From Candidatus Bathyarchaeota archaeon B26-2 (GTDB lineage: Archaea > Thermoproteota > Bathyarchaeia > Bathyarchaeales > B26-1), in NCBI GenBank assembly GCA_001593935.1, contig LUCE01000013.1, forward strand, positions 1 through 33,188: a stretch of DNA of 33,188 nt, given 5' to 3'. The notes under the pieces were generated by a model. The model searched no databases. It had not been told where the DNA came from and worked only from the letters and a program-made list of their open reading frames with translations. Position 1 is the stretch's first letter; every line of letters starts with the position of its first letter. Positions 8,511-16,740 of this stretch are shown here, in pieces. Made by a program: the position numbers and the translations under genes.

Positions 8511-9734
8511 TCACGGACCGAGATGCCCAACCGACGTCTGAACCACAACCGTTCTCAAGCCCCTTCCCTCAAGAATCTCCTTAACCTCCAACATCTCTCT
8601 GGGACTCGGCCTCTCCATCTCTCGACGTCTAAACGCTGGGAAGTAGTCCAGTACGCAGAGCTGAACCTCGGGGTCTATAGATGCAAGCCTCTCACCGAAA
8701 CGCGCAACCTCCTCCAGGGTCATGAACATCCGGTTATAGGGTAGACCGACGCCGAGAAAGACGCTCTCCCCGTGATTGTCGACAACGTACTTCACGGCGT
8801 TCCACGAAGTCTCCAAGTAACGTTCCGCCAAGTCTCGGTTCCCAACAGCCGTTATCTTCATGAAGGTCTCCAGGCACACTCCTTTAGGCTCTATCCCTAT
8901 GTCGGTCACGCCTGCCTCCAAGACGAGACTGTCGATGTACTCCGGGGTGAGGATCGTGCCATTACTGTCGAGGTGGAGCCGCGCATGGCTCTCGGGATTA
9001 AGCCTTCTCAACTCCCTAAAATACTCGATGAGCCAACGCCTGTTCAAGGTGGGTTCGCCCCCAGAGATAGCCATCCTATCCACCCCATAGAAGCGCCTAG
9101 CTGCGGAGACGAGTTCAGCAGCCTCCCTCGGAGTCATCGGTGTACTGCGCCCGTCATAGGTTACCGAGTAGTTCTGGCACTGCGGGCATGAAAGGTTACA
9201 TCCGGCAGCCCAGATCGCCACTTCGATGTACCTGCCCCTCGATTTGAGCCACCAAGGAGTAGCCTTCCCGCCGACAGGATGGGGTTCAGGCCCGTGGATT
9301 ATCCTTAACGGCGTAGCCTTCTCTGGAACCTCCGTCCATACGTCCATGCCGTCTTCAACACGCGTCACGCAGGACCTCGTCAGCTCCCCATCTATCAAGA
9401 CTGAACAGGAGTAGCAGCCACCGGTCTCGCAAGGTGCGAAGATTTGGCAGTCACCCGGATACTTACCGAAAGATATTCCAAGCGTTTCTAGGGCTCTCTT
9501 GACGGTTGTCCTCTCTGGAACCTCAACCTTCACGCCGTCAACCCGGATGCTCACGCTCCCGCGGGGAGACTTGTCCTCAACCATCCTCACAGCCCCGTGT
9601 GGACACCCCCTACAGCAGGCTCCGCAGCCTATGCAGTCGCCCGGCGATGGGCAAACTACCACCTCTTCGCAGAAACCGCATTCCCTACAGAGCACCCGGT
9701 CGCGGATTCTCCTAAAGAAGACTTGAGAGGGCAT
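8511..9734 (-). CDS. Multi-cluster radical SAM protein: two [4Fe-4S] motifs + [2Fe-2S] domain + PflA-like radical SAM
   Basis: Four iron-sulfur sites are visible in 407 residues. C16-x2-C19-x2-C22-x5-C28 and C34-x2-C37-x2-C40-x3-C44-P form a ferredoxin-like front. Residues about 60-125 are a plant/SDH-type [2Fe-2S] fold with C102-x4-C107-x2-C110-x11-C122. The radical SAM core begins at C179-NLS-C183-PQ-C186 and has the SAM-binding GGEP near 215. The core resembles pyruvate formate-lyase-activating enzymes (COG1180). Known family chemistry is reductive cleavage of SAM to a 5'-deoxyadenosyl radical. The front domains probably carry electrons to the SAM cluster, which is inference. No glycyl-radical partner gene is adjacent, so the target is unknown. 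ATG 9734 is the first start. A TATA-like AGATTTAAGTC lies about 50-60 bases upstream. Confidence 0.88.
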   Translation of the reverse strand: MPSQVFFRRIRDRVLCRECGFCEEVVVCPSPGDCIGCGACCRGCPHGAVRMVEDKSPRGSVSIRVDGVKVEVPERTTVKRALETLGISFGKYPGDCQIFAPCETGGCYSCSVLIDGELTRSCVTRVEDGMDVWTEVPEKATPLRIIHGPEPHPVGGKATPWWLKSRGRYIEVAIWAAGCNLSCPQCQNYSVTYDGRSTPMTPREAAELVSAARRFYGVDRMAISGGEPTLNRRWLIEYFRELRRLNPESHARLHLDSNGTILTPEYIDSLVLEAGVTDIGIEPKGVCLETFMKITAVGNRDLAERYLETSWNAVKYVVDNHGESVFLGVGLPYNRMFMTLEEVARFGERLASIDPEVQLCVLDYFPAFRRREMERPSPREMLEVKEILEGRGLRTVVVQTSVGHLGP

Positions 9735-9958
9735 GGGCTACTTCCCTAAAGGTTACCCCTCTGCCTTAAAGGGGAGCGAACGGACTTAAATCTCTTTCAG
9801 GGCAGCCGAGATGGGCCACCCCAACTAAGCTTTGAACACGATTCTTTCCCCCTCAAAAACATTAACGAAAAGGTAGGTCAGAAACTCGGTAAACCTAATA
9901 GGCTGCACCTCAAAATTGGACGTGTAAACCCTAATCTATCGGGCGATGAGGCGGTGTC
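9735..9958. promoter_or_regulatory. Divergent intergenic region with direct repeat
   Basis: This 224-base gap separates the radical SAM gene (minus) from a HAD gene (plus). It contains GTAAACCTAAT at 9889-9899 and GTAAACCCTAAT at 9924-9935, a near-identical direct repeat 35 bases apart just upstream of the HAD start. A weak hairpin (CCCCT / AGGGG) lies near 9756-9774. No RNA gene was recognised. Confidence 0.35.
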
Positions 9959-10756
9959 ATGATCAAGGCGTGCGTATTCGATCTGGGGAACACCTTGATG
10001 AACGATTCTAAGGTTGCCTCGGAGTCTCTGGAGGAACTCGCCTCCATCCTTAAGGAGGAAGGCATCCTACAAGATGAAGAAGCATTCATCGATCTCTACA
10101 GAGAGTTCAGCAGGAAGATTCACAATCCCCATTGGAGCCACACTTACGGTGAAGTAGAGTGGTTCAAACGGGCTCTAAACGCTCTCGGGATATGTGAGGT
10201 TAAACCGGAAGAGGTGCTCGAGAGGTATCGTCGGCTGGTCGAGGAGAAGACGAGGCCTGACCCCGACTTGATAGAGGCCTTCAAGTTCTTACGTGCGAAG
10301 AGATTGAAGGTTGCGCTGCTCAGCGACGAGAGGTCTGCCAGGGTAGAGATGTTCCTCAGAAGGACAGGGATGGAGGATCTCTTCGACGCCGTTGTGGTCT
10401 CAGAGGAAGTAGGCGTAGAGAAGCCGCATCCACTCATATTTGAGACTCTCAGAAAGAGGTTGAAGGTCAAATTCTCAGAGATCGCAATCTTCGGCGACGA
10501 CGAGGTGACAGACGGTGGAGGGAAAAGGCTCGGCATGAAGTTCATCCTCGTCAAGAGATACAAGGACCCCACGTGGGGATGGGGTGAAGGAACCCAGGTC
10601 AAGCCGGACTACATCCTAGAGAGGATCACTAAGAGGGCAGTGGAGAAGTGTCTAAAAGCTCTACAAGAAGGTTGTAGAGAGAAGAGCCCCGCAGTCACCT
10701 CTCCTAGAGACCATTATGGAGAACCGACTCCCCGAAAAATGAATAAAACGGTTTAA
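9959..10756 (+). CDS. HAD-superfamily hydrolase
   Basis: The 265-residue protein has HAD motif I as FDLGNTL with nucleophile Asp8. The usual second aspartate is replaced by glycine, as also seen in YihX-like and other active or dehalogenase-type HADs. Motif II is LLSDE, motif III the lysine in GVEKPHP, and motif IV FGDDEVTDGG. A helical C1 cap lies at about residues 16-100. Residues after about 225 form a polar tail with no recognised fold. The protein is cytosolic, with likely phosphatase activity and unknown substrate. ATG 9959 follows GATGAGGCGGTGTC, giving a plausible ribosome site. The sialidase-like gene follows 55 bases later in the same direction. Confidence 0.85.
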   Translation: MIKACVFDLGNTLMNDSKVASESLEELASILKEEGILQDEEAFIDLYREFSRKIHNPHWSHTYGEVEWFKRALNALGICEVKPEEVLERYRRLVEEKTRPDPDLIEAFKFLRAKRLKVALLSDERSARVEMFLRRTGMEDLFDAVVVSEEVGVEKPHPLIFETLRKRLKVKFSEIAIFGDDEVTDGGGKRLGMKFILVKRYKDPTWGWGEGTQVKPDYILERITKRAVEKCLKALQEGCREKSPAVTSPRDHYGEPTPRKMNKTV

Positions 10757-10835
10757 GTTAAAATCCGAAACTGAGACAACGCATATGTAGTTTTTACCAT
10801 CATACACCTAAGTGTTATGGTTTGAGGCGGTGGGT

Positions 10836-11936
10836 ATGTCTGGCATCAACGGAGTTGTTCACGTCACGGTTTACAAGAACCCTAGATCGTATAGTGCCTT
10901 TCCAAGCCTCGAGGTCATGCCTGACGGTAGCCTGATCTGTGTCTTCAGAGAGGCTGTCAGGAGAAAGAGAAGAACGCACATCGACCCAACCTCGAAGGCT
11001 GTTCTGGTTAGGTCTTCCAACGGAGGTCTTACGTGGAACCCAGAGAGTAGGGTTGTTATCTATGAGGAAGAAGAATGCGGCATCCAGGACCCTTCTGTTA
11101 GGTTGTTGAGCGACGGCTCTTTGATTGTTAACTTCTTCAAGTGGCACGTCGGTGTAGAGGAGGAATTACCCGACGGTCACACCAGTGTTAGAGGGCTCGA
11201 TGGTATTCACTACGCGTGGATGGAGGGAACCTACGTGACTAAGTCGCGGGACGGCGGTTATACCTGGGATGAGCCAGTCAAGGTCTCGACGCCTCTAGGA
11301 GACTTCACCGCGACTTCAGAGCCTGTCTTGGAGCTCCCGAACGGCGAGCTCCTAATCCCTGTTTACGGCCGTCTCCCCACTGATGCGATAGAGAGGGCGA
11401 TGGTCCTTAGGTCTCGTGACGGTGGAAAGACTTGGGGCGACCCAAGCACGATTGCCTACGATCCATTTGGACTGCTGGGCTTTTATGAGCCTTCCCTTCT
11501 CTATCTGCCTCGTTCAGGCAAGATCGTCTGCATGTTGAGGGTTCATCGCAGGCCTAGGGAAGAGTACGGGTACTACCTCTATCAGTCAGAGTCCTTGGAC
11601 TTGGGCGAGACTTGGACGATTCCTAAGAGGACTGTTATTTGGGGGCATCCGCCGAACCTCATACTCTTAAGGAGCGGCAACCTGCTCTGTTCGTATGGTT
11701 ATAGGAGACCTCCATACGGCGTACGGGCGTGCATAAGCCGTGACGATGGACGAACTTGGAACCTAAAGCGTGAGTTCATAATACGTAGCGACGGTTTGGA
11801 TGGCGACCTTGGATACCCGAGTTCAGTTCAGCTCAACGATGGGTCCATCGCTACAGCCTACTACTTTAGAGATCCACTCGACGATGTAACCTTCATCGGT
11901 CTCTCCATATACTCTGAGGAAGTCTTTGGGGAGTAG
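10836..11936 (+). CDS. Sialidase/BNR-repeat beta-propeller glycoside-hydrolase-like protein
   Basis: Five Asp-box motifs (S-x-D/N-x-G-x-T-W) are spread evenly along the chain: SSNGGLTW, SRDGGYTW, SRDGGKTW, SLDLGETW and SRDDGRTW. This fits a six-bladed sialidase-type propeller. The N-terminal block NPRSYSAFPSLEVMPDG followed by VFREA is typical of the neuraminidase-like family (COG4409), where an early arginine helps bind a carboxylate. No signal peptide or membrane helix is visible, so it should be cytosolic. An upstream in-frame GTG (10812) would add eight residues; I prefer ATG 10836 because family similarity begins just after it and GCGGTGGG precedes it. Most archaeal relatives are uncharacterised, and activity on sialic acid is unproven; it may act on other sugar acids or simply bind them. 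Confidence 0.8.
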   Translation: MSGINGVVHVTVYKNPRSYSAFPSLEVMPDGSLICVFREAVRRKRRTHIDPTSKAVLVRSSNGGLTWNPESRVVIYEEEECGIQDPSVRLLSDGSLIVNFFKWHVGVEEELPDGHTSVRGLDGIHYAWMEGTYVTKSRDGGYTWDEPVKVSTPLGDFTATSEPVLELPNGELLIPVYGRLPTDAIERAMVLRSRDGGKTWGDPSTIAYDPFGLLGFYEPSLLYLPRSGKIVCMLRVHRRPREEYGYYLYQSESLDLGETWTIPKRTVIWGHPPNLILLRSGNLLCSYGYRRPPYGVRACISRDDGRTWNLKREFIIRSDGLDGDLGYPSSVQLNDGSIATAYYFRDPLDDVTFIGLSIYSEEVFGE

Positions 11937-11951
11937 CCTCCAACCTTCTAG

Positions 11952-11964
11952 GGAAAATATAAAT
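11952..11964 (+). promoter_or_regulatory. TATA-like box deciding the start of the zinc-ribbon membrane gene
   Basis: GGAAAATATAAAT just after the sialidase stop is a strong archaeal TATA-like element. A transcript starting about 26 bases later (near 11985-11990) would exclude the longer in-frame start at 11926 and support ATG 12007. Confidence 0.5.
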
Positions 11965-12006
11965 GTCGGTTGGGCACAGAGAGAGTGGTCGAGGGAACGG
12001 GTTCTG

Positions 12007-12705
12007 ATGTCGGTGTTGTGCACTTCCTTGAGATTCAGCCGAAGCTCGGTGGAGAATAACATCGGCCTCTTCGCAGGTTCAGTCTTGTTCCTCTCTCTAC
12101 TCGTGCCATGGACCATAACGTGGGGAACTAACATTATAGGATTTGTCTACTCCCAGTTCTACATCTTCGAGTTTCCATTTATGAGCTATTACGTAGTCTC
12201 GGTTCCGGGAGGCTTTGAGACATGGTGGGACACTTACGAGTTTGCGCCCAGATATCTAGGAGCGTTCTCCATGGTCCTCGGAGGAGTTCTAGCGTTCATA
12301 GGAGGTAACCGCCAAGACTCGGAGAGGCTGATCACGTGGGGCGGAGTTCTGAGTGTGCTCGCGATAATCTTCTTCACAAGCTGCAGATCCGCTGACATAA
12401 CGATCAATTACCCGGTGACTCAGAGTTACACTGTTCTGCCGATGGGGCTCTTCATGCCGGTTCTCTACTGGGTACTGGTCCTACTATACTCAGGCAGGCG
12501 GGTCCCACCCCGTGGGGTGAAGGCGCCTCTCTACTGTGGCTACTGTGGTGGAACGATCTCCCCGGAATTTAACCTATGTCCTTTCTGCGGCCACGAAGTG
12601 AGGAAGCCGACGTGCCCCGTATGCGGGAGGGAAGTCACTCTAGGATATGCTTTCTGTCCTTTCTGCGGAACTCGGCTGAATGGGGGTCCCGCGGAGGCTA
12701 CATAG
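12007..12705 (+). CDS. Four-helix membrane protein with C-terminal double zinc ribbon
   Basis: From ATG 12007 the protein is 232 residues. Hydrophobic helices lie near residues 20-40, 85-100, 112-128 and 145-163. After a basic segment come two zinc ribbons with four CxxC knuckles: CGYC and CPFC (about 176-198), then CPVC and CPFC (about 203-222). With four helices both termini should face the same side, and the basic residues after the last helix place the zinc ribbons in the cytosol. I do not recognise a named family beyond the double zinc ribbon. A frame running back to 11926 exists but overlaps the previous gene and the TATA box. The gene is convergent with the transglutaminase-like gene, which also ends in a zinc ribbon. 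Confidence 0.75.
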   Translation: MSVLCTSLRFSRSSVENNIGLFAGSVLFLSLLVPWTITWGTNIIGFVYSQFYIFEFPFMSYYVVSVPGGFETWWDTYEFAPRYLGAFSMVLGGVLAFIGGNRQDSERLITWGGVLSVLAIIFFTSCRSADITINYPVTQSYTVLPMGLFMPVLYWVLVLLYSGRRVPPRGVKAPLYCGYCGGTISPEFNLCPFCGHEVRKPTCPVCGREVTLGYAFCPFCGTRLNGGPAEAT

Positions 12706-12791
12706 TTGCAGGAGCGGATACATAGCCATAACTTAAGACTTCGGTATTCAGGGAGCCTCCTCTGAGAGAGCATATCAGCCTAATGAAAGTT

Positions 12792-14120
12792 TCACTCGGC
12801 TGGCCTTTGAAGGAGTCTTCGGCCGCACCATCCGCAATATATAGCGTCGGCGGGGTTCTCGCTCCCACAGTAGGTGCATTTTTTAGCCCCGAGGTAGACT
12901 GGCGGCGTCTTTCTTCCCCTCTCATGGGCGCCAACTAGGATTATCAGAGCTATAGCACAGATGATCTCGGAGTAGATGACGAAAGCGGGAGACCTTAGTA
13001 TAACCTCGTGCTCAGGTACGGCTAGATGCTCCAAGTCTAGAATCAACTTGTAGTATATGTTCTTCTCCTTAGCCTCAGCCTCGGTCTCCCTCAAGGAGCC
13101 TATATAATCGGATGCCTCAGCCCCACCAATCCCTGTGGCGTTCCTGAAAACTAGGGTCGCTGGATTCCAGAGCACCGCCTCTGTTATCGCCTTCTTCGGG
13201 TCGTTTCTCAGCTCTATAGAATAAGACGACGTTAGATCACACGGTAGCCAACCCCAAGGGGGAATATAGACCATGGCCCATCCATGACCTATCACGTGAT
13301 GATACTCGTTATACTGGTGTCCACCCATCACGACTCCAGACCTATTGGCGTACGCTTCTTGGCGGAGATAGATCATACCCATCATGAGGAAAGACGGTAT
13401 CCCTTGCATCCTAAGCAGAGCTATGAGGAGATTGGACTGGTCGTCGCAGTCCCCGGTCCTGTTTCTCGCAGTCTCAACTGGGTATGTGGGTGATGCCGAG
13501 TGGTACGTTATGTGAGTTGCGATCCACTTGACGTCTTCTAAGACTATCTTTAAGACTCTCGTTTCGTTCCCGGCAAGTGTGGAGGCAACCTCGCTTAAGC
13601 TCATGTTGTAGTATCGGGTTTTGTTCCACGCATCGGTGTCTAAGCGGATGTCCGGAGGGCTCCACCAAGGGGCAACCTCCCTCGTGTAATTCCTCAAGGA
13701 GTCGGGTATACTCTCTAGACCTCCAGCATTCTCCAAGCTTATAATGGGCTTAGGTCTGTTGAAGCTCTCGATCTCCCAGACTATGGTGACCGTGTAAGAC
13801 TCGCCTCGACTGAGGGTCTCGGGGCCTTCGACCACGATTATAGGGTTTCCATCCCCGTCTTTTGAGATCGTGTACTTCCCGCTCACCTCGATGAGGCGCG
13901 CCCTCTGCCACGCTAGGTTGAGGAAGCCCTCCGTCGAGATTCCTCCGAACTTGATGGAACCGGTTCCACGATTCTCTACCGTGATAGTCTCAGTGTAACG
14001 GAAGAGGGCTTGAGGAACCTTCAGAGGTGGAAAGACCAGATAATAAGTTGAGGTTGCCCCGATGAGTATAACTGAGAGAACAGCCGCAGCAATCGTCCTC
14101 TTATACTTAGCGATCCGCAT
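12792..14120 (-). CDS. Membrane-anchored transglutaminase-like domain protein with C-terminal zinc ribbon
   Basis: The 442-residue protein has an N-terminal signal anchor (about 8-28). An extracellular region with seven or so sequons follows, with a beta-sandwich at about 40-120 and a transglutaminase/cysteine-protease core at about 205-315. The triad is visible as Cys near 224 in GDCDDQ, His near 279 in GHGWAMVY, and Asp near 294 in WLPCDL. A second helix (about 377-399) returns the chain to the cytosol, where CTYC and CGWC form a zinc ribbon (about 410-437). In this superfamily archaeal members are thought to be peptidases or amidases. An outward catalytic domain linked to an inward zinc ribbon suggests surface sensing or processing, which is inference. 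ATG 14120 has a minus-strand TATA-like ACTTATATTAATG about 45 bases upstream. Confidence 0.85.
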   Translation of the reverse strand: MRIAKYKRTIAAAVLSVILIGATSTYYLVFPPLKVPQALFRYTETITVENRGTGSIKFGGISTEGFLNLAWQRARLIEVSGKYTISKDGDGNPIIVVEGPETLSRGESYTVTIVWEIESFNRPKPIISLENAGGLESIPDSLRNYTREVAPWWSPPDIRLDTDAWNKTRYYNMSLSEVASTLAGNETRVLKIVLEDVKWIATHITYHSASPTYPVETARNRTGDCDDQSNLLIALLRMQGIPSFLMMGMIYLRQEAYANRSGVVMGGHQYNEYHHVIGHGWAMVYIPPWGWLPCDLTSSYSIELRNDPKKAITEAVLWNPATLVFRNATGIGGAEASDYIGSLRETEAEAKEKNIYYKLILDLEHLAVPEHEVILRSPAFVIYSEIICAIALIILVGAHERGRKTPPVYLGAKKCTYCGSENPADAIYCGWCGRRLLQRPAE

Positions 14121-14248
14121 AAGCCAACACGAAGCTCGGCTCTTCGCTAATTTGGAGCAAGCACATTAATATAAGTATCGAATAGACCCGGGGATACCTA
14201 AAGTTTATTACTGACTAAGTGTAGGTTGATTGAGAGGATCACACATCC
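14121..14248. promoter_or_regulatory. Divergent promoter region between transglutaminase-like and DUF1512-like genes
   Basis: A minus-strand TATA-like element lies at 14163-14175 (ACTTATATTAATG read on that strand) and a plus-strand one, GTTTATTA, at 14203-14210. TGAGAGGA at 14231-14238 could be the ribosome site of the plus gene. Confidence 0.4.
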
Positions 14249-15382
14249 ATGGCCTTGGATGCTTCACAGCCTGTCGGTCAAGCTCTCTTTCCCGAGAATA
14301 ACGTGATAGGCTGGGTAATCCAGCTAGTCTGGATAATCGTCTTCGTCGTCCTCATGTTCTACGGCCAACGAATCCAGATGAGGATCATGCTGAAAGAGAT
14401 AGAAGGCTCACTGATCAGACTCAAGATGATGAGAGATAAGGGTCGAGAGATCGCGATCTCAACCGTGAAGGAGATCGGTAAGCTGAACGAAGACCCCACA
14501 CCAAGGATCGACCGGTTCTTGGAGCATATAGATATCGGCCCCGTCAGCCTAGACCCGGCGGGGATAATCCAACGCCTCGAACACCTGATAGATGTCAGGG
14601 ACCTCCGCTTCAAGGACGAGGTTAGGCTCATGGCCCCGGGGGCGGACGAGGCTCAGATGAATAATTTAACCAACGTGCTTGAGGCAGCTCTAGCCCTCAA
14701 CCAGATCTATAAGAGTATGCGTCACTTCTACCTCATGGGGAAGAAGACCCTCAGCATATACATAATTATGCAGATTCAGATGATTCTGCCCCTCATCATG
14801 AAGGAGTCGGAGGCCTTCGCGAACGCTTTGAGGGCCTTCACTCTGGGCCAGCCGATAGGTGACGGTGTAGGCGCCCTCGTTGCGGCGAAGCTCATGGTGG
14901 GCCACGAGAAGAGACGTATCGCCAAAGATATAGTTGCAAGTAAGGTTCCAATCGAGGGCCGGACAGCATACGTATTGAAGGCGGAGGGCCCCGGGGGAAA
15001 CATAGGAAAACCGGGTGAGGCTGTAAAGAACATAATTGAAGAGAACGAAGGAAAGATCGCCCTAGTGATCGTTGTAGATGCAGCCCAGAAGCTTGAGGGG
15101 GAGAAGCCCGGGGAGATAGCTGAAGGGATAGGCGTCGCGATAGGAGGACCAGGCGTCGAGAAATACAAGGTTGAAGAGGTCGCCGTCAAGTATAACGTCC
15201 CTGTGAACGCAGTCCTCATAAAAGAGGACATAAAGGACGTAGTCTCGACCATGAGGAAGGAGATAATCGACGCCGCCGACGCGGCTATAGAGAGGATCAA
15301 GAGGCTGATCCGCGAGAGAACGAAGGAGGGCGAAACCCTAATAATCGCAGGTATAGGGAACACTATTGGGATCGGGCAGTAG
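14249..15382 (+). CDS. DUF1512-like archaeal membrane-associated protein
   Basis: The 377-residue protein has one membrane helix near the N-terminus (about 18-40, VIQLVWIIVFVVLMFYG). A long cytosolic helical segment follows, then the conserved blocks MQIQMILPLIMK and GQPIGDGVGALVA (about 170-215). The C-terminal alpha/beta domain has glycine-rich loops (AEGPGGNIGKPGEA; IAGIGNTIGIGQ at the very end). These features match my memory of the archaea-specific DUF1512 family, whose function is unknown. Glycine-rich loops may bind a nucleotide or phosphate, but no Walker motif is present. The following gene starts directly after its stop codon, so the two are probably translationally coupled. Confidence 0.75.
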   Translation: MALDASQPVGQALFPENNVIGWVIQLVWIIVFVVLMFYGQRIQMRIMLKEIEGSLIRLKMMRDKGREIAISTVKEIGKLNEDPTPRIDRFLEHIDIGPVSLDPAGIIQRLEHLIDVRDLRFKDEVRLMAPGADEAQMNNLTNVLEAALALNQIYKSMRHFYLMGKKTLSIYIIMQIQMILPLIMKESEAFANALRAFTLGQPIGDGVGALVAAKLMVGHEKRRIAKDIVASKVPIEGRTAYVLKAEGPGGNIGKPGEAVKNIIEENEGKIALVIVVDAAQKLEGEKPGEIAEGIGVAIGGPGVEKYKVEEVAVKYNVPVNAVLIKEDIKDVVSTMRKEIIDAADAAIERIKRLIRERTKEGETLIIAGIGNTIGIGQ

Positions 15383-15784
15383 GTGAAACTATTGAGCAAA
15401 GAGGCTCCCGCAGCCAAGAGAATCTCATCCCTCTTCATGATCCTCGCCTTCCTAATGTTAGTCCTCTCAATGGCTGCTCTCTATCAAATCTTCGAAGCGT
15501 ACAACAGGACTAAGACCCTCGATCCCGCCAGCATCATGTTGAGTGCAAGCGCGATCGTCCTCTCAATCTATATACTCTCGATGATGAGGGGGAAACCCAT
15601 AAAACTCGGCTTCGAGACTCCGGAGGTCTCGACGGTCCTCCAATGTACGAGCTGCGACTACAAGAACGTTAGAAGATTCCAGCGTGGAGACTACATCTTC
15701 AAGGATGCTGGTCCCTGCCCGAAATGCAACGGTAGGATGTTGATCTCCTCGATCTATCGAGAAGTCATAGAGAAGAGTAAGTGA
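15383..15784 (+). CDS. Small two-helix membrane protein with zinc ribbon
   Basis: GTG 15383 abuts the TAG of the DUF1512-like gene with no gap, a strong sign of co-translation. The 133-residue product has a basic N-terminus, two helices (about 14-36 and 48-67), and a cytosolic zinc ribbon with CTSC (about 88-91) and CPKC (about 112-115). The topology places both ends in the cytosol. I know no named family. Its fixed position suggests it works with the DUF1512-like protein, perhaps as a membrane scaffold or RNA/protein-binding module, which is inference. It is the third zinc-ribbon membrane protein within four kilobases. Confidence 0.8.
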   Translation: MKLLSKEAPAAKRISSLFMILAFLMLVLSMAALYQIFEAYNRTKTLDPASIMLSASAIVLSIYILSMMRGKPIKLGFETPEVSTVLQCTSCDYKNVRRFQRGDYIFKDAGPCPKCNGRMLISSIYREVIEKSK

Positions 15785-15813
15785 ACCCTAACTCTTGACT
15801 AGGTTTATCTGTC

Positions 15814-16740
15814 TCACGTGAGTAGTGAAGCGCCGTCCTTCTCGACGACGACGGTGTGTTCAGATTGAGCCACGAGGCCGCCGCTTGCCTCCACAAAGAC
15901 TGGATAAGACATGAGGTATCTGCCTGAGATGAGATCTGAGAAGGCGCGCCTATACTCACTCCTTGAACCGTAGTTCCGAAGCCACCTCTCAGCGAAGGGT
16001 AAGGTTCTGAAGTTACTCTCGATGAACTTCAGAAGCCTCCTCGACTCGGCCTCTTTAGGGCTCTTCCGCTTCGCAAGTCTGAAGATGAAGGCTTCCGGGC
16101 TGTTCTTAACAATTCCAGCCGCTTCAGGATATGTCACGAAGGGTTCTACAGCGTAGACTTCTCCAAGCCTGATCTTGGAGATCGACATCTGGGAGACGTT
16201 GGGGAGAACCTTGCCCGCGTGGATGAGGTATCGGCCAACCTGATGCCCGGTCAGGTTCGAGATTGGTTTGAATCCTCGGCTCTTTATGAATCTCTGAACC
16301 TCAAGCCCGAAACGAGCGATGGATAGGCCGGGCCGAATAATCTTGACGGCCATCTTTAGAGCGCCTTCAGAGACCTCCACGAGCCTCTCATGGTTGGGGT
16401 CAAAGCAGATGGTTGCCGCCGTGTCGGCTATGTACCCATCTATGTGAACTCCTATGTCTATCTTCACGACGGAGTTCTCGGGTATCTCCCCCTCATCATC
16501 TGGGGGAGACGTGTAATGTGCCGCTACATCGTTGATGGAGACGTTGCATGGGAAGGCGGGCTTTCCGCCGAGGCTTACAATGAGGGACTCAGCCCTTTCA
16601 CAGACTTCTATGATTGGCATACCTTCACGAACCGTTCTCCTCATCTCCTCTCTAACTTTGGCAGCTATCTCCCCGGCTCTCCGATACTTCTCCATAACTT
16701 CGGCGGACAACATAACTACCACGCCGACCGGTTCCCTCAT
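15814..16740 (-). CDS. map: Methionine aminopeptidase, type II (archaeal)
   Basis: This enzyme removes the initiator methionine from new proteins using two metal ions. All five metal ligands are present with the archaeal spacing: Asp95 and Asp106 (DIGVHIDGYIADTA), His166 (TGHQVGRY), Glu199 (AVEPF) and Glu294 (QSEHTV). His75 (AHYTSP) is the conserved substrate-site histidine. The insertion after His166 typical of type II enzymes is present (residues about 205-285). Length 308 residues from ATG 16740; family members are about 295, so ATG 16713 (nine codons later) is also possible. AGGTG lies just before 16740, and a minus-strand TATA-like GTTTAAATTT near 16780 fits that start. The gene is cytosolic and divergent from the Moco oxidoreductase gene. 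Confidence 0.95.
   Translation of the reverse strand: MREPVGVVVMLSAEVMEKYRRAGEIAAKVREEMRRTVREGMPIIEVCERAESLIVSLGGKPAFPCNVSINDVAAHYTSPPDDEGEIPENSVVKIDIGVHIDGYIADTAATICFDPNHERLVEVSEGALKMAVKIIRPGLSIARFGLEVQRFIKSRGFKPISNLTGHQVGRYLIHAGKVLPNVSQMSISKIRLGEVYAVEPFVTYPEAAGIVKNSPEAFIFRLAKRKSPKEAESRRLLKFIESNFRTLPFAERWLRNYGSRSEYRRAFSDLISGRYLMSYPVFVEASGGLVAQSEHTVVVEKDGASLLT

Noticed and set aside
11926-12705. Long version of the zinc-ribbon membrane protein from 11926
   Set aside because: Its first 27 codons overlap the sialidase gene and the TATA-like box, and read as non-homologous sequence before ATG 12007.
14776-15438. Minus-strand open frame of 220 codons opposite the DUF1512-like gene
   Set aside because: Composition (Ser/Pro/Ile repeats) is that of an antisense shadow; the plus-strand product has conserved features.
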